Assembly (NCBI RefSeq): GCF_014838735.1 | Contig: NZ_JABUXQ010000002.1 | Location: 1-64,000 of the forward strand | Direction: 5' to 3' | Source of the DNA: Limosilactobacillus portuensis | GTDB taxonomy: Bacteria; Bacillota; Bacilli; Lactobacillales; Lactobacillaceae | DNA length: 64,000 nucleotides | Shown: positions 31,854 through 41,544 of the stretch, piece by piece | Layout: each line of letters opens with the position of its first letter | How positions within the stretch are numbered: position 1 is the first letter of the stretch | The notes under the pieces: model-generated | The model's database searches: none | The model's input: the letters and a program-made list of their open reading frames with translations, nothing else | What the model was told of the DNA's origin: nothing | Program-made: the position numbers and the translations under genes

Positions 31854-32504
31854 TTAGTTAGTCTTTTTAATAAAATTCCCTAACCTTTGCCAATCACGCA
31901 AAATAGTTGGCTCTAGTTTTCGACTATATAAAACTGCAGCCGGATGATACATCGGTACTAGTAAGGAATTAGTTGTTGCAAACTCATAGCCGCTGCCATC
32001 TTTTTTAGCGTGCTGAATCGGCTGATTCAACAATTGACCGTGAAGTTTTCCAATGTTAGCTTGTGGGCCAAGTAACCGTTGCAACGCAGTGTTGCCTAGG
32101 GGAACGATTATTTTAGGTTGAACCTGAGCAAGTTCCCAATCAAAAAGGTTAGCAAATGCTAAAACTTCCTTCTTTGTTGGCGTCCGGTTTGGCTTTTTTA
32201 CTACCTTAGCACCAGTTTTCTTATCAACGACCTCTTTAATTGAGTATGGTCGTTGACGAACAACACTGGTGATATAAACATTATCACGGTCATAACCAAT
32301 CGTTGCTAACATTTTCATTAGTTCTTTACCGGAGGCCCCTGAAAAAGGAATATTATGAACTTCCTCGTGGCGACCAGGAGCTTCACCAACCAGCATCAAG
32401 TCTGGCTTTAATTTCCCTTGACCAGGGGCAAAGCCAGCAAGATTTCGTCCAGCAACTCGTTGGTGAACTTGAGCTAAAAGATTTTGTGGATATTGAATGA
32501 TCAT
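31854..32504 (-). CDS. Family-4-like uracil-DNA glycosylase without cluster cysteines
   Basis: 216 residues. The water-activating motif LVGEAPG is at about 39-44, IPFSGASGKEL follows, VPLGNTALQRLLG is in the middle, and the C-terminal MYHPAAVL loop carries the catalytic His. These place it in family 4/5 UDGs, which remove uracil from DNA. Typical family-4 enzymes hold a 4Fe-4S cluster with four Cys. This protein contains no Cys at all, so it must fold without a cluster. It follows the fused ThrE gene by 15 nt, suggesting co-transcription. Confidence 0.82.
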   Translation of the reverse strand: MIIQYPQNLLAQVHQRVAGRNLAGFAPGQGKLKPDLMLVGEAPGRHEEVHNIPFSGASGKELMKMLATIGYDRDNVYITSVVRQRPYSIKEVVDKKTGAKVVKKPNRTPTKKEVLAFANLFDWELAQVQPKIIVPLGNTALQRLLGPQANIGKLHGQLLNQPIQHAKKDGSGYEFATTNSLLVPMYHPAAVLYSRKLEPTILRDWQRLGNFIKKTN

Positions 32505-32519
32505 TTCATCACTCCCATG

Positions 32520-33896
32520 TTAACCATTATGCCGCCATTTTGGATCAGTAATGATTCGAGCAGTAATTAAACCAAGCGGTAAGAAAACAACAATTAGGAG
32601 GGCCTTAGTAATCCAGAGCGCACCAACACTAATTGAGGTTAGCCCCATATTATACATTGCTTGATACATATATAATCCAGGAACCATAATTACGATCGAA
32701 GGGACGGTAATTGAAATCTGTGGATAGTGAATTTTCCGCTTAACAATTGAAGCTAATAACCCAGCAATCAATGCCCCAATAAACGCACAGGCACCGGCAG
32801 GAATATTACTATAATCTACTAATTCTAAGCGAGTCGTATTGGCGATCGCTCCAATTAATCCTGCAACTGTTGCCATCTTCGGCGTACTATTAAACATGAT
32901 TGAGAATCCAAAGACACCACCAAAACTCGTCACAACCCGTAGCAGCATTAACATTAACGGTGGTAACGGTAGAGCCGCTAACGTTCCTGGTCGTAGTCGG
33001 ACAGCCATTGCCACAATCCACCCCACTAATGTTGCTACCACAATGATAGTCACCGCGTAGGCAAGTCGTTCAAGACCTGATCGCATATCTAACTTAGAAA
33101 TGTCTAGGCCACTAGTAATGAATGGGAAGCCGGGAATAATGAAAAGCATTGCTCCAATATATCCCGTTTCGTGACGGGGACTAATGTGAAATAACCATTG
33201 CATCCCAACAAAAGCAAACAGGTAAAAGAGACAAGCAACCGCGACTCCTACAGAAACACAGGCTAATAACGTAATATGGCGATCAATTAACTTCCGCCGA
33301 ACATAGTTTCCTAAGCCCGCGCCAAGAAAGCAGCAGGCCATTTCAACAGGTCCGCCGCCAAGCAGGAAAACGAAACAGCTACAAGCTAAGGCAGCTGCTA
33401 GGCCAACTTGAATTGGCGTGTAATTTCCCCGACTATGGGCAATCTTCTCAAGGCGATTATGAATCTCACTAATTGTCATCTCACTGCCATGTTCGTGAAA
33501 TTCGTCGATGAACCGTTCCATCTGGGATAGTTTACTCGTATTAATCCCAGTGCTTGGTAACGACAATGCTTGGGTATAGCTATGGTGAGCATCCATACAG
33601 GTATACTCTAGTGAAACCAGTCCAATATCAGCCGAACAGGTCATCTTTAGTTCACGGGCAACAATATTCATTGAGTCACGAACTCGCCAAGCTCCCGTTC
33701 CGTATGACAGCATCATTAAACCGATTCGTCCGGCAATTGCGGCTCGCTCCACCAGGTTAGCTTCACCTGCTGGCGTAAAATTATCATTAGTAAAGAAGTC
33801 TTGCCACGGGATTGCCATATGGTGATGTGTCGAAATATGCTCTGCGGGTTCGAATCCCATTATCCCTTCTGTATCTTCTGCGTCACTTTTTTTCAT
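32520..33896 (-). CDS. Fused threonine/serine exporter (ThrE type, DUF1212 + DUF3815)
   Basis: A 458-residue protein combining both ThrE halves. An N-terminal soluble part has GRIGLMMLSYGTGAWRVRDSM, two membrane blocks follow, each with the PGFPFITSGLDIS- or VPGLYMYQAMYNM-type loop. Known ThrE of corynebacteria exports threonine and serine. This is the single-gene version of the split pair at 5144-6382, so the genome has both forms. GGAGG precedes the start. It lies between the LysR gene and the UDG gene. Confidence 0.87.
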   Translation of the reverse strand: MKKSDAEDTEGIMGFEPAEHISTHHHMAIPWQDFFTNDNFTPAGEANLVERAAIAGRIGLMMLSYGTGAWRVRDSMNIVARELKMTCSADIGLVSLEYTCMDAHHSYTQALSLPSTGINTSKLSQMERFIDEFHEHGSEMTISEIHNRLEKIAHSRGNYTPIQVGLAAALACSCFVFLLGGGPVEMACCFLGAGLGNYVRRKLIDRHITLLACVSVGVAVACLFYLFAFVGMQWLFHISPRHETGYIGAMLFIIPGFPFITSGLDISKLDMRSGLERLAYAVTIIVVATLVGWIVAMAVRLRPGTLAALPLPPLMLMLLRVVTSFGGVFGFSIMFNSTPKMATVAGLIGAIANTTRLELVDYSNIPAGACAFIGALIAGLLASIVKRKIHYPQISITVPSIVIMVPGLYMYQAMYNMGLTSISVGALWITKALLIVVFLPLGLITARIITDPKWRHNG

Positions 33897-33966
33897 GACT
33901 GCTCTTCCTCCATCAATTCCGTTCAGTTTAAATTCACATAAATAATTATACCGACCTTGTCAACCA

Positions 33967-34854
33967 CTAATTATCAAGTTGAATCTGTTTGACTCGCCGA
34001 ATAAAGTCCTGCTCGTCATCACTCAGAACGTATCCTTCCCGAATTACGATTGAAATGTAAAACTTTTCTGGAATCGGATCAAGGATATCTAATGCTTTAA
34101 TTCCTGGTTCATTTGTCGCGGCATCCTTAACCATTAGGCTAATTCCCTTATCTTGCCGAACGAGTTCCTTAATCCAAGAAATATTTGGCAAGCGATAAAC
34201 AACAATTTGAGGTTTTATTTGAGCATATGTGCAATATGCCTGAAACGCAGATTGATGAACATATTGCTGATCGTAATTAATAAATTTTTGCGTCGCTAAT
34301 TCATTAAAATAAACCGCATCCTTTTGAGCAAGTGAATTTTGCTTACTAACGATGATTCCAAAAGGCCGTGTTGCCACTAATTCAGCAAAAATACCATCTT
34401 CATTAATCGGTGCAGTTGAACCCAAAATGGCAATATCAATTTTTCCCTTCCGCAACTGATTAAGCAGATCGTGGGAACCAACTGAGGTTATTCGAAGACG
34501 GGAAAGTAAATCACCAGAAAACTCCTCAACAATTTTTGAAATATATAGTTTCCCAATAATTGGCGGCAAGCCAAACCGAATCTGCTTTTGGTTAGCACGG
34601 CTAATTTCCTTCCGTGTTAGATCGATCTTGTCATTAATCAGAACAGCATTTTCATAAAGAAGTAACCCACTTCGCGTAATCATTTCATCACGATGAAAGC
34701 GATCCTTACGAACTAATTGGGTATTAAATTCCCTTTCTAATCGTTGAATTGCTTGAGTAATACTCGGCTGGGAAACCTTAAATTCTTTAGCAACCCGTGT
34801 GTAATTTTTATATTTAACTAACGCAACAAAATACTGTAAATCGCGGGTATTCAT
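33967..34854 (-). CDS. LysR-family transcriptional regulator
   Basis: 295 residues from ATG 34854, which has AAGGAAGGAA upstream. The N-terminal winged HTH (residues 1-60) reads MNTRDLQYFVALVKYKNYTRVAKEF. The C-terminal effector domain is of normal length (IRFGLPPIIG to the end). It sits downstream of the DASS-frdA-fumC cluster on the same strand. It has its own promoter space behind the cluster terminator. Control of that C4-dicarboxylate cluster is a reasonable guess, in analogy with malolactic regulators. Confidence 0.88.
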   Translation of the reverse strand: MNTRDLQYFVALVKYKNYTRVAKEFKVSQPSITQAIQRLEREFNTQLVRKDRFHRDEMITRSGLLLYENAVLINDKIDLTRKEISRANQKQIRFGLPPIIGKLYISKIVEEFSGDLLSRLRITSVGSHDLLNQLRKGKIDIAILGSTAPINEDGIFAELVATRPFGIIVSKQNSLAQKDAVYFNELATQKFINYDQQYVHQSAFQAYCTYAQIKPQIVVYRLPNISWIKELVRQDKGISLMVKDAATNEPGIKALDILDPIPEKFYISIVIREGYVLSDDEQDFIRRVKQIQLDN

Positions 34855-34956
34855 TTTCGTTCCTTCCTTTTTTTGATACATAATCATATCTTACGCCATA
34901 ACCAAACAGAACGGCAAGCAGATAATAATGACAAGTGTAATTAATTATCTCCGAAT

Positions 34957-35002
34957 ACAAAAAAACAGACTGACGAAAATAATTAATTTTCGTCAGTCTG
35001 TT
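34957..35002 (-). terminator. Terminator of the fumC-frdA-DASS cluster
   Basis: Minus-strand AACAGACTGACGAAAAT pairs perfectly with its complement and runs into TTTTTTTG. Confidence 0.85.
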
Positions 35003-35035
35003 AGTTAATTTTCTATTCTAAACTTTGAGTGGTTG

Positions 35036-35283
35036 AGCAATAGAGTTAAGAGCTGCTCGCCAGGAACTTGCTAGAGCTAATGTTCTAGGCGACCAAGCCG
35101 AAACGTGCTCACCGTGACCACAATCTGCGTTTAGCTGATGTGCTTGGCAACTCTCGCACTCTAGTTTAAACGTGCTTCACTCGAGTTTCCTAGAGCTAGC
35201 AACCTCCTTCCTAGGCGCTAGTCGCCTTCGTCGAGAGAAATCGTTATCATCCGGGAGCTTTTTTACGGCTTCGCACTCTCAAA
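35036..35283 (-). repeat. 3'-end repeat element after the DASS gene (element B)
   Basis: Non-coding 248 bp between the DASS stop and its terminator. On the minus strand it begins GAGAGTGCGAAGCC and has AACGATTTCTC, CTAGCTCTAGGAA and GGCGAGCAGCTC. These loosely match elements at 17191-17539 and 60729-60845. Internal inverted segments (CTAGAGTGCGAG with CTCGCACTCTAG-type) are present. With 34855-35035, which holds the LysR promoter space and a terminator, it accounts for a 429-bp gene-free stretch. Confidence 0.55.
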
Positions 35284-36705
35284 TTACCACATACCCAATA
35301 CTTTCATCCAGAGGCTTCCGATACCGATCCAAACGACGATGTAGAAGATCCCGAGGACAAAGTTGAGTGACCACCACTTGGATTGAGGAACGTAACCAGA
35401 ACCAAAGAGAACTGGTGCAGGACCTGAGGCGTAGTGCGTAGTAGATGCCATTAAGTTACCAAAGAACCCAAGCATCAAAGCAGCTAACATTGGTGGAACG
35501 TTAGCAGAAATTGCTACTGCTAAGAAGGCACTGTACATTGCAGTAACGTGGGCGGTTGAACTAGCAAAGAGATAGTGGGAGTAGAAGTAAACCACAATCA
35601 AAATGATTAATACTAATACCCAGTTCATTCCGTGAAGTGAGCTACCAACAGCCTTACTTAACCATGGAATAAATCCTAAACTTGTTAATGAACCAGCCAT
35701 CATAACCAGAACAGAGAACCATGTTAATGTGTTCCAAGCACCAGTTTCATGCAAAACATCTTGCCAACTGAGAACCCCAGTTAAGAGAAGTAATCCTAAT
35801 GCGATGAAGGCAGCCAAAGTTGCATCAACACCAATAAAGCTACCAACAATCCAGAGAACTAATGCTAATACAAAGATTACAGCCATCAACTTTTCAGGGA
35901 GAGTCATTGGTCCCATTTCTGAAAGCTGATCTTCAGCCCACTGCTTAGCGTTTGGTGTTTCCTTAATTTCAGGTGGATACATCTTGTAGATCAACCATGG
36001 TACAACGATTAATGAAATGACACCCGGTACCAAGGCAGCTAAGAACCAGCCAAGCCAGGTAACATTAACGCCATTCCCCTTAGCAAGGGTTTGAACTAGT
36101 GGGTTAGCAGCCATCGCCGTCATGAACATTGCAGCGGTAATCATATCACCATGGTATTCAGCAAAGATTAAGAATGAACCAATCTTCCGCGAGGTCCCCT
36201 TCTTGGGATCTGAACCAAATGACTGTGATAATGATTCAATAATTGGATATAAAACACCACCAGCACGAGCAGTGTTACTTGGGGTCGCTGGTGCCAAGAT
36301 TAGGTCAACCCCAATTAATGAATAAGCTAAACCAAGGGTTCGCTTACCAAAGGCCTTAACAAAGTTCAATGCAATCCGCCGACCTAGTCCGGTCTTGATA
36401 AACCCACGGGCAATGAAGAATGCCATTGCAATCATCCAAATGGAGGCATTCCCAAAACCAACGATTGCTTTTTCCATTGGTACAGTCTTTGTCAATACCG
36501 TTAAAGCAAAGGCAACAATTGATACCCCACCAATTGGTAATGGCCGAGTAATACATGCAATGATCGTTGCAACGAATAAGGCAAACATATGCCAACCAGC
36601 AACCGGAACTGCAGCCGGCTTAATTGGGGTCATAAACCATAAGATTAGGCCAACGATAACAGGCCAAATGAACCCCTTATAATTTACACTTTCTAATTTT
36701 TTCAT
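35284..36705 (-). CDS. DASS-family anion transporter (di/tricarboxylate, CitT-like)
   Basis: A 473-residue transporter with about 12-14 hydrophobic segments. The DASS/CitT features LAPATPSNTARAGGVLYPI (first SNT motif) and SSTAHVTAMYSAF in the C-terminal repeat are visible. It imports or exchanges malate, fumarate, citrate or succinate. Its location next to fumarate reductase and fumarase suggests C4-dicarboxylate/succinate exchange. It is last of the three-gene minus-strand cluster. Confidence 0.88.
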   Translation of the reverse strand: MKKLESVNYKGFIWPVIVGLILWFMTPIKPAAVPVAGWHMFALFVATIIACITRPLPIGGVSIVAFALTVLTKTVPMEKAIVGFGNASIWMIAMAFFIARGFIKTGLGRRIALNFVKAFGKRTLGLAYSLIGVDLILAPATPSNTARAGGVLYPIIESLSQSFGSDPKKGTSRKIGSFLIFAEYHGDMITAAMFMTAMAANPLVQTLAKGNGVNVTWLGWFLAALVPGVISLIVVPWLIYKMYPPEIKETPNAKQWAEDQLSEMGPMTLPEKLMAVIFVLALVLWIVGSFIGVDATLAAFIALGLLLLTGVLSWQDVLHETGAWNTLTWFSVLVMMAGSLTSLGFIPWLSKAVGSSLHGMNWVLVLIILIVVYFYSHYLFASSTAHVTAMYSAFLAVAISANVPPMLAALMLGFFGNLMASTTHYASGPAPVLFGSGYVPQSKWWSLNFVLGIFYIVVWIGIGSLWMKVLGMW

Positions 36706-36775
36706 CTTTCCGTCCCTTAATTAAATAGTAATAATTGCTCGCGGTGGTTTTTCACCACCAACTGTTGCTATTTGT

Positions 36776-38164
36776 TTACAAACTCCGTGCGTAAAGGGCC
36801 ACTTGTTGACCTGCTTGACGACCAAAGACGATCGTTTCAGCAATGGAGTTACCACCAACACGGTTGTTACCATGAAGACCACCAGCTACTTCACCGGCAG
36901 CGAAAAGTCCCTTAATGATGTCACCATTTCCATCAAGTACTTGAGTCTTTGGCGTAATGTGGATTCCCCCCATTGTGTAGTGAATAGCAGGGGCGATGTG
37001 GATAGCGAAGAATCCTGGCTTGGTAATACCACGATCCATCCCCGTTGTCCGACCAAATTCAGCATCATCATGATTTTCAACTGCTTGGTTCCAGGTGGTA
37101 ACGGTTTGCTTCAAGTTGCTTGGATCCACATTAATCTTCTTCGCAAGATCTTCAATTGTTTCACCATGAACAACTAAGCCAACCTTGTCATAGAATTCAA
37201 TTGCCTTAACGTGATCGCGAATTCCTTGATCAAAAATTAAATAAGCACTGTGCTCCGGTAACGCGGTAATTGCATTTGCACAAATCTTCCGCGTATTTAG
37301 TTCATTAACGAACCGTTTTCCTTCACCATTAACCATAATGGCCCCTTCACCACGAACTGCTTCACCAATCAGGTAGACGTGAGGGTTATCTTGCTGAACA
37401 GTTGGGTGCACTTGAACTAAATTCATTTGCATTAATTCAGCCCCAACGTTTTCAGCTAATTTCAACCCATCCCCAGTAGCACCTGGTTGGTTAGTTGTTT
37501 TGTAGCTTTCAAGATCTGGACGGAACCGCTTAATGTATTCTTTTGAAGCACCGAAACCACCAGTGGCTAAAATAACTGCTTTCGCATTAATAACCTTAGT
37601 GATTCCGTCAGCGTTAACTTCAACTCCATTAACCCGGCCATCGTCAGCCCGTCGTAATTTAGTAACTTTCGTCTTGTTAAATACAGGGATATCTTCTTGA
37701 GCAACGACTTCCAGTAAACTCTTTACCAAGAAGCCACCAATTGGCGCCATACTTGCTGGACGGTGGGTCCGCTTCTTAGACATTCCCCCGGTAATGGTAA
37801 TATCATCCAGTTTAATGTCATGATCGGCTAACCAATCAATCGCTGGGGCAGTGTGGTAAACGAAGTAGCCTAACATATCTTTATCGTTGAGCCGGCCACC
37901 ATCTTTATATGTTTCATGGTAAAAGTCAGCAACGTTATCGATCACACCATGGTGAAGTTGAACATTGGTTTCAGCAGCGTTCATTCCAGAAGAAGCCCGG
38001 TTGGTATTCCCACCAAGTTCCTTTTCCTTTTCTAGCACTGCAACCTTCATCCCTAATTCATTTGCTTGAATAGCGGCTGAAAGGCCAGTCCCACCAGAAC
38101 CGATAATTACAACATCATAGTCATTTTCTAATTTGCCAACAGATGTTGGTTGAAATTCTGCCAT
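36776..38164 (-). CDS. frdA: Fumarate reductase flavoprotein (flavocytochrome c family, soluble)
   Basis: A 462-residue FAD enzyme. The dinucleotide motif VIIGSGGTGLSAAIQANE is near residue 20. The active-site segments HRPASMAPIGG, RGEGAIMVNGEGKRFVNE and GGIHITPKTQVL follow, with a C-terminal GLHGNNRVGGNSIAE FAD box. It lacks heme-binding CXXCH and an N-terminal FMN domain. It would reduce fumarate to succinate, using reduced flavin or an unknown donor, as a fermentative electron sink. It lies between the transporter and fumC. Confidence 0.9.
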   Translation of the reverse strand: MAEFQPTSVGKLENDYDVVIIGSGGTGLSAAIQANELGMKVAVLEKEKELGGNTNRASSGMNAAETNVQLHHGVIDNVADFYHETYKDGGRLNDKDMLGYFVYHTAPAIDWLADHDIKLDDITITGGMSKKRTHRPASMAPIGGFLVKSLLEVVAQEDIPVFNKTKVTKLRRADDGRVNGVEVNADGITKVINAKAVILATGGFGASKEYIKRFRPDLESYKTTNQPGATGDGLKLAENVGAELMQMNLVQVHPTVQQDNPHVYLIGEAVRGEGAIMVNGEGKRFVNELNTRKICANAITALPEHSAYLIFDQGIRDHVKAIEFYDKVGLVVHGETIEDLAKKINVDPSNLKQTVTTWNQAVENHDDAEFGRTTGMDRGITKPGFFAIHIAPAIHYTMGGIHITPKTQVLDGNGDIIKGLFAAGEVAGGLHGNNRVGGNSIAETIVFGRQAGQQVALYARSL

Positions 38165-38202
38165 TACGTAGTTCTTCCTTTCAATATTAGTTAGCTTTAA
38201 CT

Positions 38203-39591
38203 CTAGTCCTTACGATCAACGTTGGTCATCTTAAGCATGTCCATCCATTCGTCGTATTGTTCTTCAGTTACCTTACCAGACTTCAAAGCAGCTTCCTTCA
38301 AAGTGCTTCCTGCCTTATCAGCAGCTTGAGCAATCTTAGCGCTGTCGTGGTAACCAATATGTGGTGATAATGCCGTAACAGTCATCAGTGAGTTATCAAC
38401 TAATTCTGCCATCCGTTCTTCATTAACGGTCATGCCATGGATCATCTTGTCTGCAAAGCCCATGATTGTCCCAGTCATCAAGTCGGCTGATTCAAGGAAT
38501 GCATCAATCAATACTGGCTTGTAAACGTTCATTTCAAAGTTACCCTGTGATGATGCCATTGTTACAACAGTATCATTACCGAATACCCGTAAAGCAGCCA
38601 TCGTTACGGCTTCAGCTTGGGTTGGGTTAACCTTACCAGGCATAATTGATGAACCAGGTTCGTTAGCTGGGATGTTTAATTCACCATAACCAGCACGTGG
38701 ACCAGAACCCAAGAAACGAATATCTTGAGCAATCTTGAACATATCGGCAGCTAAACTCTTCAATGCGCCGTGGACAACATCTAATCCTGAGTGGTTAGCT
38801 AAGCCGTAGAACTTGTTTGAATCAGCTGTTAAGTTTAAGCCGTATACTTCGCTAAGCTTTTCAGCAATCTTCTCTGGCATCCCTTCAGCAGCGTTTAATC
38901 CAGTACCAACTGCAGTTCCACCAATTGCCAATTCATTTAAGGTTGGTTCAAGGGTCTTAATGTAGTCAAGATCATGTTCAAGAGAAGCCACATAACCGGA
39001 TAATTCTTGGCCGAAAGTCAACGGCACGGCATCTTGCAAGTGAGTCCGACCAACCTTAACGGTGTGCATGTACTTTTCTTGCTTAGCCTTCAATTCATCA
39101 ATCAAGTGTTGAACAGCTGGCTTCAACTTATCAAGAGCTTCCAAAGCAACAACATTCATTGCTGTTGGGAAGGTATCGTTAGAACTTTGCCCCTTGTTAA
39201 CATCATCGTTTGGTAGGATTTCGATGTCAGGGTTAAGTTGGTGTGCCTTATGAGCAACAACTTCATTGGTGTTCATGTTGGTTTGTGTACCAGAACCGGT
39301 TTGGTAAACCTTCAATGGGAAGTCTTTACGTAATTCTTCATCGCTCAAAGCTAAGAGTTCATCAATTGATTGAACAATCAAGTTACCCTTTTCTTCAGAA
39401 ATAGCCTTTGTTTCCATGTTTGCTTGGGCAGCTGCCTTCTTAATGTTCAGCAAAGCACGAATAATGGCTAATGGCATATACTGACCAGTTGGGAAGTTGT
39501 TCCGACTCCGTTCTGTTTGTGGTCCCCATAATGCATCTGCAGGAATTTGAACTGGACCAAGAGTATCTTCTTCAGTACGGTATTTTGTCAT
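38203..39591 (-). CDS. fumC: Class II fumarate hydratase
   Basis: A 462-residue homotetrameric, iron-free fumarase interconverting malate and fumarate. The aspartase/fumarase signature GSSIMPGKVNP is present. Earlier conserved regions include GSGTQTNMNTNEV and VGRTHLQDAVP, and the fumarase SS loop is in NDDVNKGQSSND. I start at ATG 39591 behind GGAGG; an upstream codon 15 bases earlier overlaps that site. It is first in the cluster and supplies fumarate to FrdA. Confidence 0.94.
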   Translation of the reverse strand: MTKYRTEEDTLGPVQIPADALWGPQTERSRNNFPTGQYMPLAIIRALLNIKKAAAQANMETKAISEEKGNLIVQSIDELLALSDEELRKDFPLKVYQTGSGTQTNMNTNEVVAHKAHQLNPDIEILPNDDVNKGQSSNDTFPTAMNVVALEALDKLKPAVQHLIDELKAKQEKYMHTVKVGRTHLQDAVPLTFGQELSGYVASLEHDLDYIKTLEPTLNELAIGGTAVGTGLNAAEGMPEKIAEKLSEVYGLNLTADSNKFYGLANHSGLDVVHGALKSLAADMFKIAQDIRFLGSGPRAGYGELNIPANEPGSSIMPGKVNPTQAEAVTMAALRVFGNDTVVTMASSQGNFEMNVYKPVLIDAFLESADLMTGTIMGFADKMIHGMTVNEERMAELVDNSLMTVTALSPHIGYHDSAKIAQAADKAGSTLKEAALKSGKVTEEQYDEWMDMLKMTNVDRKD

Positions 39592-39657
39592 TGTAAAAGC
39601 CTCCATTGTCTAAATAAATCGTCTGTTTGTGAAAAAATACACATTAATTACACTACT

Positions 39658-39687
39658 ATCCTAACGCGGTATAATATCCATAGTCAA
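39658..39687 (-). promoter_or_regulatory. Promoter of fumC
   Basis: On the minus strand TTGACT (39682-39687), 18 nt, TAGGAT (39658-39663). AT-rich dyad-like sequence upstream (ATAACATATTG...) could be a LysR site. No firm motif is seen. Confidence 0.55.
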
Positions 39688-39790
39688 ACATTCAATATGT
39701 TATAAAATTCACTTATAGTGTCTTCTTAATCACTGATAATCATTGAGTCCATCATCAATCGTTGAATAAATTTCACAAGCAAACCAAACA

Positions 39791-39833
39791 AAAAATTCTA
39801 GTTAAATCCTCAATGAAATAACTAGAATTTTTT
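39791..39833. terminator. Bidirectional terminator between cyclophilin and fumC regions
   Basis: AAATTCTAGTTA pairs with TAACTAGAATTT; T runs lie on both strands. Confidence 0.75.
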
Positions 39834-39887
39834 GCTATATAAGATTAAAATCACAAAGTTATTAGACAGAACAACCCGATTTTAGCA

Positions 39888-40481
39888 TTAGTTTTCATTA
39901 TCAATCGTTACCTTTTCCATGATAACGTCCTTTTTCGGCTTATCCATCCTATCACGCTTAGCTTGGCTGATCTTTTTTACTACATCCATCCCGGTAATTA
40001 CTTGGCCAAATACGGTATGACGGTGATCCAGCCATGGGGTGCCACCCACCTCTGCGTAATGATCGATAATTTCTTGTGGATAGCCAACTGCTTTCATTTG
40101 TTCAATCATATTAGCCGGAACATGTTCGTTAGAAACAATGAAAAACTGACTGCCATTAGTGTTAGGACCAGCATTAGCCATTGAAACCGCTCCGTTAAAG
40201 TTGAACAATTCATCGGAGAATTCGTCCTCAAAAGCTTTTCCATAAATACTCTTACCACCACGACCAGTTCCGGTTGGATCGCCACCCTGAATCATAAAAT
40301 CAGGAATTACCCGGTGAAAGATCACCCCATCGTAGTAACCCTTTTCTGCCAATTGAACAAAGTTATCAACGGTCTTGGGTGCCTGCTCCTTAAATAGCTG
40401 AACTTTAATTTCACCAAGGTTTGTTTTGATTGTTGCTTGCGGCCCCTTCACAGCCCCAAGTTTTAGTTGCGGATATTGCAT
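39888..40481 (-). CDS. Cyclophilin-type peptidyl-prolyl isomerase
   Basis: A 197-residue cytosolic PpiB-like enzyme catalysing proline cis-trans isomerization. Conserved segments FHRVIPDFMIQGGDPTGTG, FNGAVSMANAGPNTNGSQFFI and a late HTVFGQVITGMDVV are present. It keeps the active-site Arg (FHRV), Gln and Phe. No signal peptide. AAGGAGG precedes the start. It is 19 nt from the alcohol dehydrogenase stop, so the two may share a transcript. Confidence 0.93.
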   Translation of the reverse strand: MQYPQLKLGAVKGPQATIKTNLGEIKVQLFKEQAPKTVDNFVQLAEKGYYDGVIFHRVIPDFMIQGGDPTGTGRGGKSIYGKAFEDEFSDELFNFNGAVSMANAGPNTNGSQFFIVSNEHVPANMIEQMKAVGYPQEIIDHYAEVGGTPWLDHRHTVFGQVITGMDVVKKISQAKRDRMDKPKKDVIMEKVTIDNEN

Positions 40482-40500
40482 TTTGCTTCCTCCTTAATTT

Positions 40501-41544
40501 TTACTCATGACTTATTCTTAGCACACAAGCGCCTTTAATATCACCACGTTTAACGTATTTTAGTGCATCAAGCGCCTTTTCAAGCGGGTATTCGGTAACT
40601 TCTGGATGAATATTAAGACGATCGGCTAATGTTAAGAATTCTTCTCCATCACGGCGAGTATTACTTTCAACACTCGTTAGCGTCTTTTCATGGAAGAGGT
40701 GTTTTTGGTAGTTCAGTGTTGGAATATCCGACATGTGGATCCCTGCCATTGCCAACGTTCCTCCGGGAATTAAACTCTCCAATGCTGGCAAAACGATATC
40801 GCCAACTGGAGCAAAAATAATTGACGAATCTAACGGGACATCCGAAAGATCATATGCCCCCTTAGCAGAAACACAGCCAAGCTGAAGAGCAAACTTTCGT
40901 GCATCAGCCCCCCGAGTAAAGACGTGAACTTCTACTCCCTGAGCTAATGCAATTTGCGCTGTTATATGTGCGGAGCCACCAAATCCATACAAACCGAGGC
41001 GACCACCTGCAGGAACATTTGCCCGTTCATAAGCCCGGTAGCCAATTATCCCCGCACATAATAGTGGCGCTGCTTCGAGGTCATTAAACTTCTCAGGAAT
41101 CCGGTAAGCAAACCCTTCTGGTACGGTAATATACTCAGCATAGCCACCATCATGGTCCCAGCCGGTATAAACTGAATGCGGGCAGAGGTTTTCATGACCG
41201 GAACGGCAGAATTTACAAACGCCACATGCATGCCGGAACCATGGAATCCCAATTCGCTCTCCTAATTCAAATCGTTGTGTTTCTGGCCCAAAAGCAACTA
41301 CCTTACCAACAATTTCATGTCCTGGAGTAACGTGCTCACGATGAACCGGCAAATCGCCTTCTGCCACATGTAAATCGGTATGGCAAACACCACAAGTAAG
41401 GACCTTTACTAAAACCTCTCCGCGTTGTGGTTGTGGAACCGGCTTGGTAACAAGCTTTAGTGGAGCATTTTCGCCATCAATTGGACCAGGCGTTGTTACT
41501 TCCCAGGCACGCATTGTTTTTGGAATTTCAACTTGATTACTCAT
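40501..41544 (-). CDS. Zinc-dependent alcohol dehydrogenase (AdhP-like MDR)
   Basis: A 347-residue medium-chain dehydrogenase. The catalytic zinc region CGVCHTDLH is at residues 51-59, with GHEIVG. Structural zinc ligands are in [15 protein letters not shown]. The coenzyme site GFGGSAH lies later. ATG 41544 has GAGG eight bases upstream. It would reduce acetaldehyde or other aldehydes with NADH. The GFGGSAH motif in place of GxGxxG is typical of this AdhP-related branch. Confidence 0.9.
   Translation of the reverse strand: MSNQVEIPKTMRAWEVTTPGPIDGENAPLKLVTKPVPQPQRGEVLVKVLTCGVCHTDLHVAEGDLPVHREHVTPGHEIVGKVVAFGPETQRFELGERIGIPWFRHACGVCKFCRSGHENLCPHSVYTGWDHDGGYAEYITVPEGFAYRIPEKFNDLEAAPLLCAGIIGYRAYERANVPAGGRLGLYGFGGSAHITAQIALAQGVEVHVFTRGADARKFALQLGCVSAKGAYDLSDVPLDSSIIFAPVGDIVLPALESLIPGGTLAMAGIHMSDIPTLNYQKHLFHEKTLTSVESNTRRDGEEFLTLADRLNIHPEVTEYPLEKALDALKYVKRGDIKGACVLRISHE

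Noticed and set aside
36356-36682. Antisense open frames over the DASS gene
   Set aside because: Shadows of the real membrane-protein frame with no ribosome site or family match.
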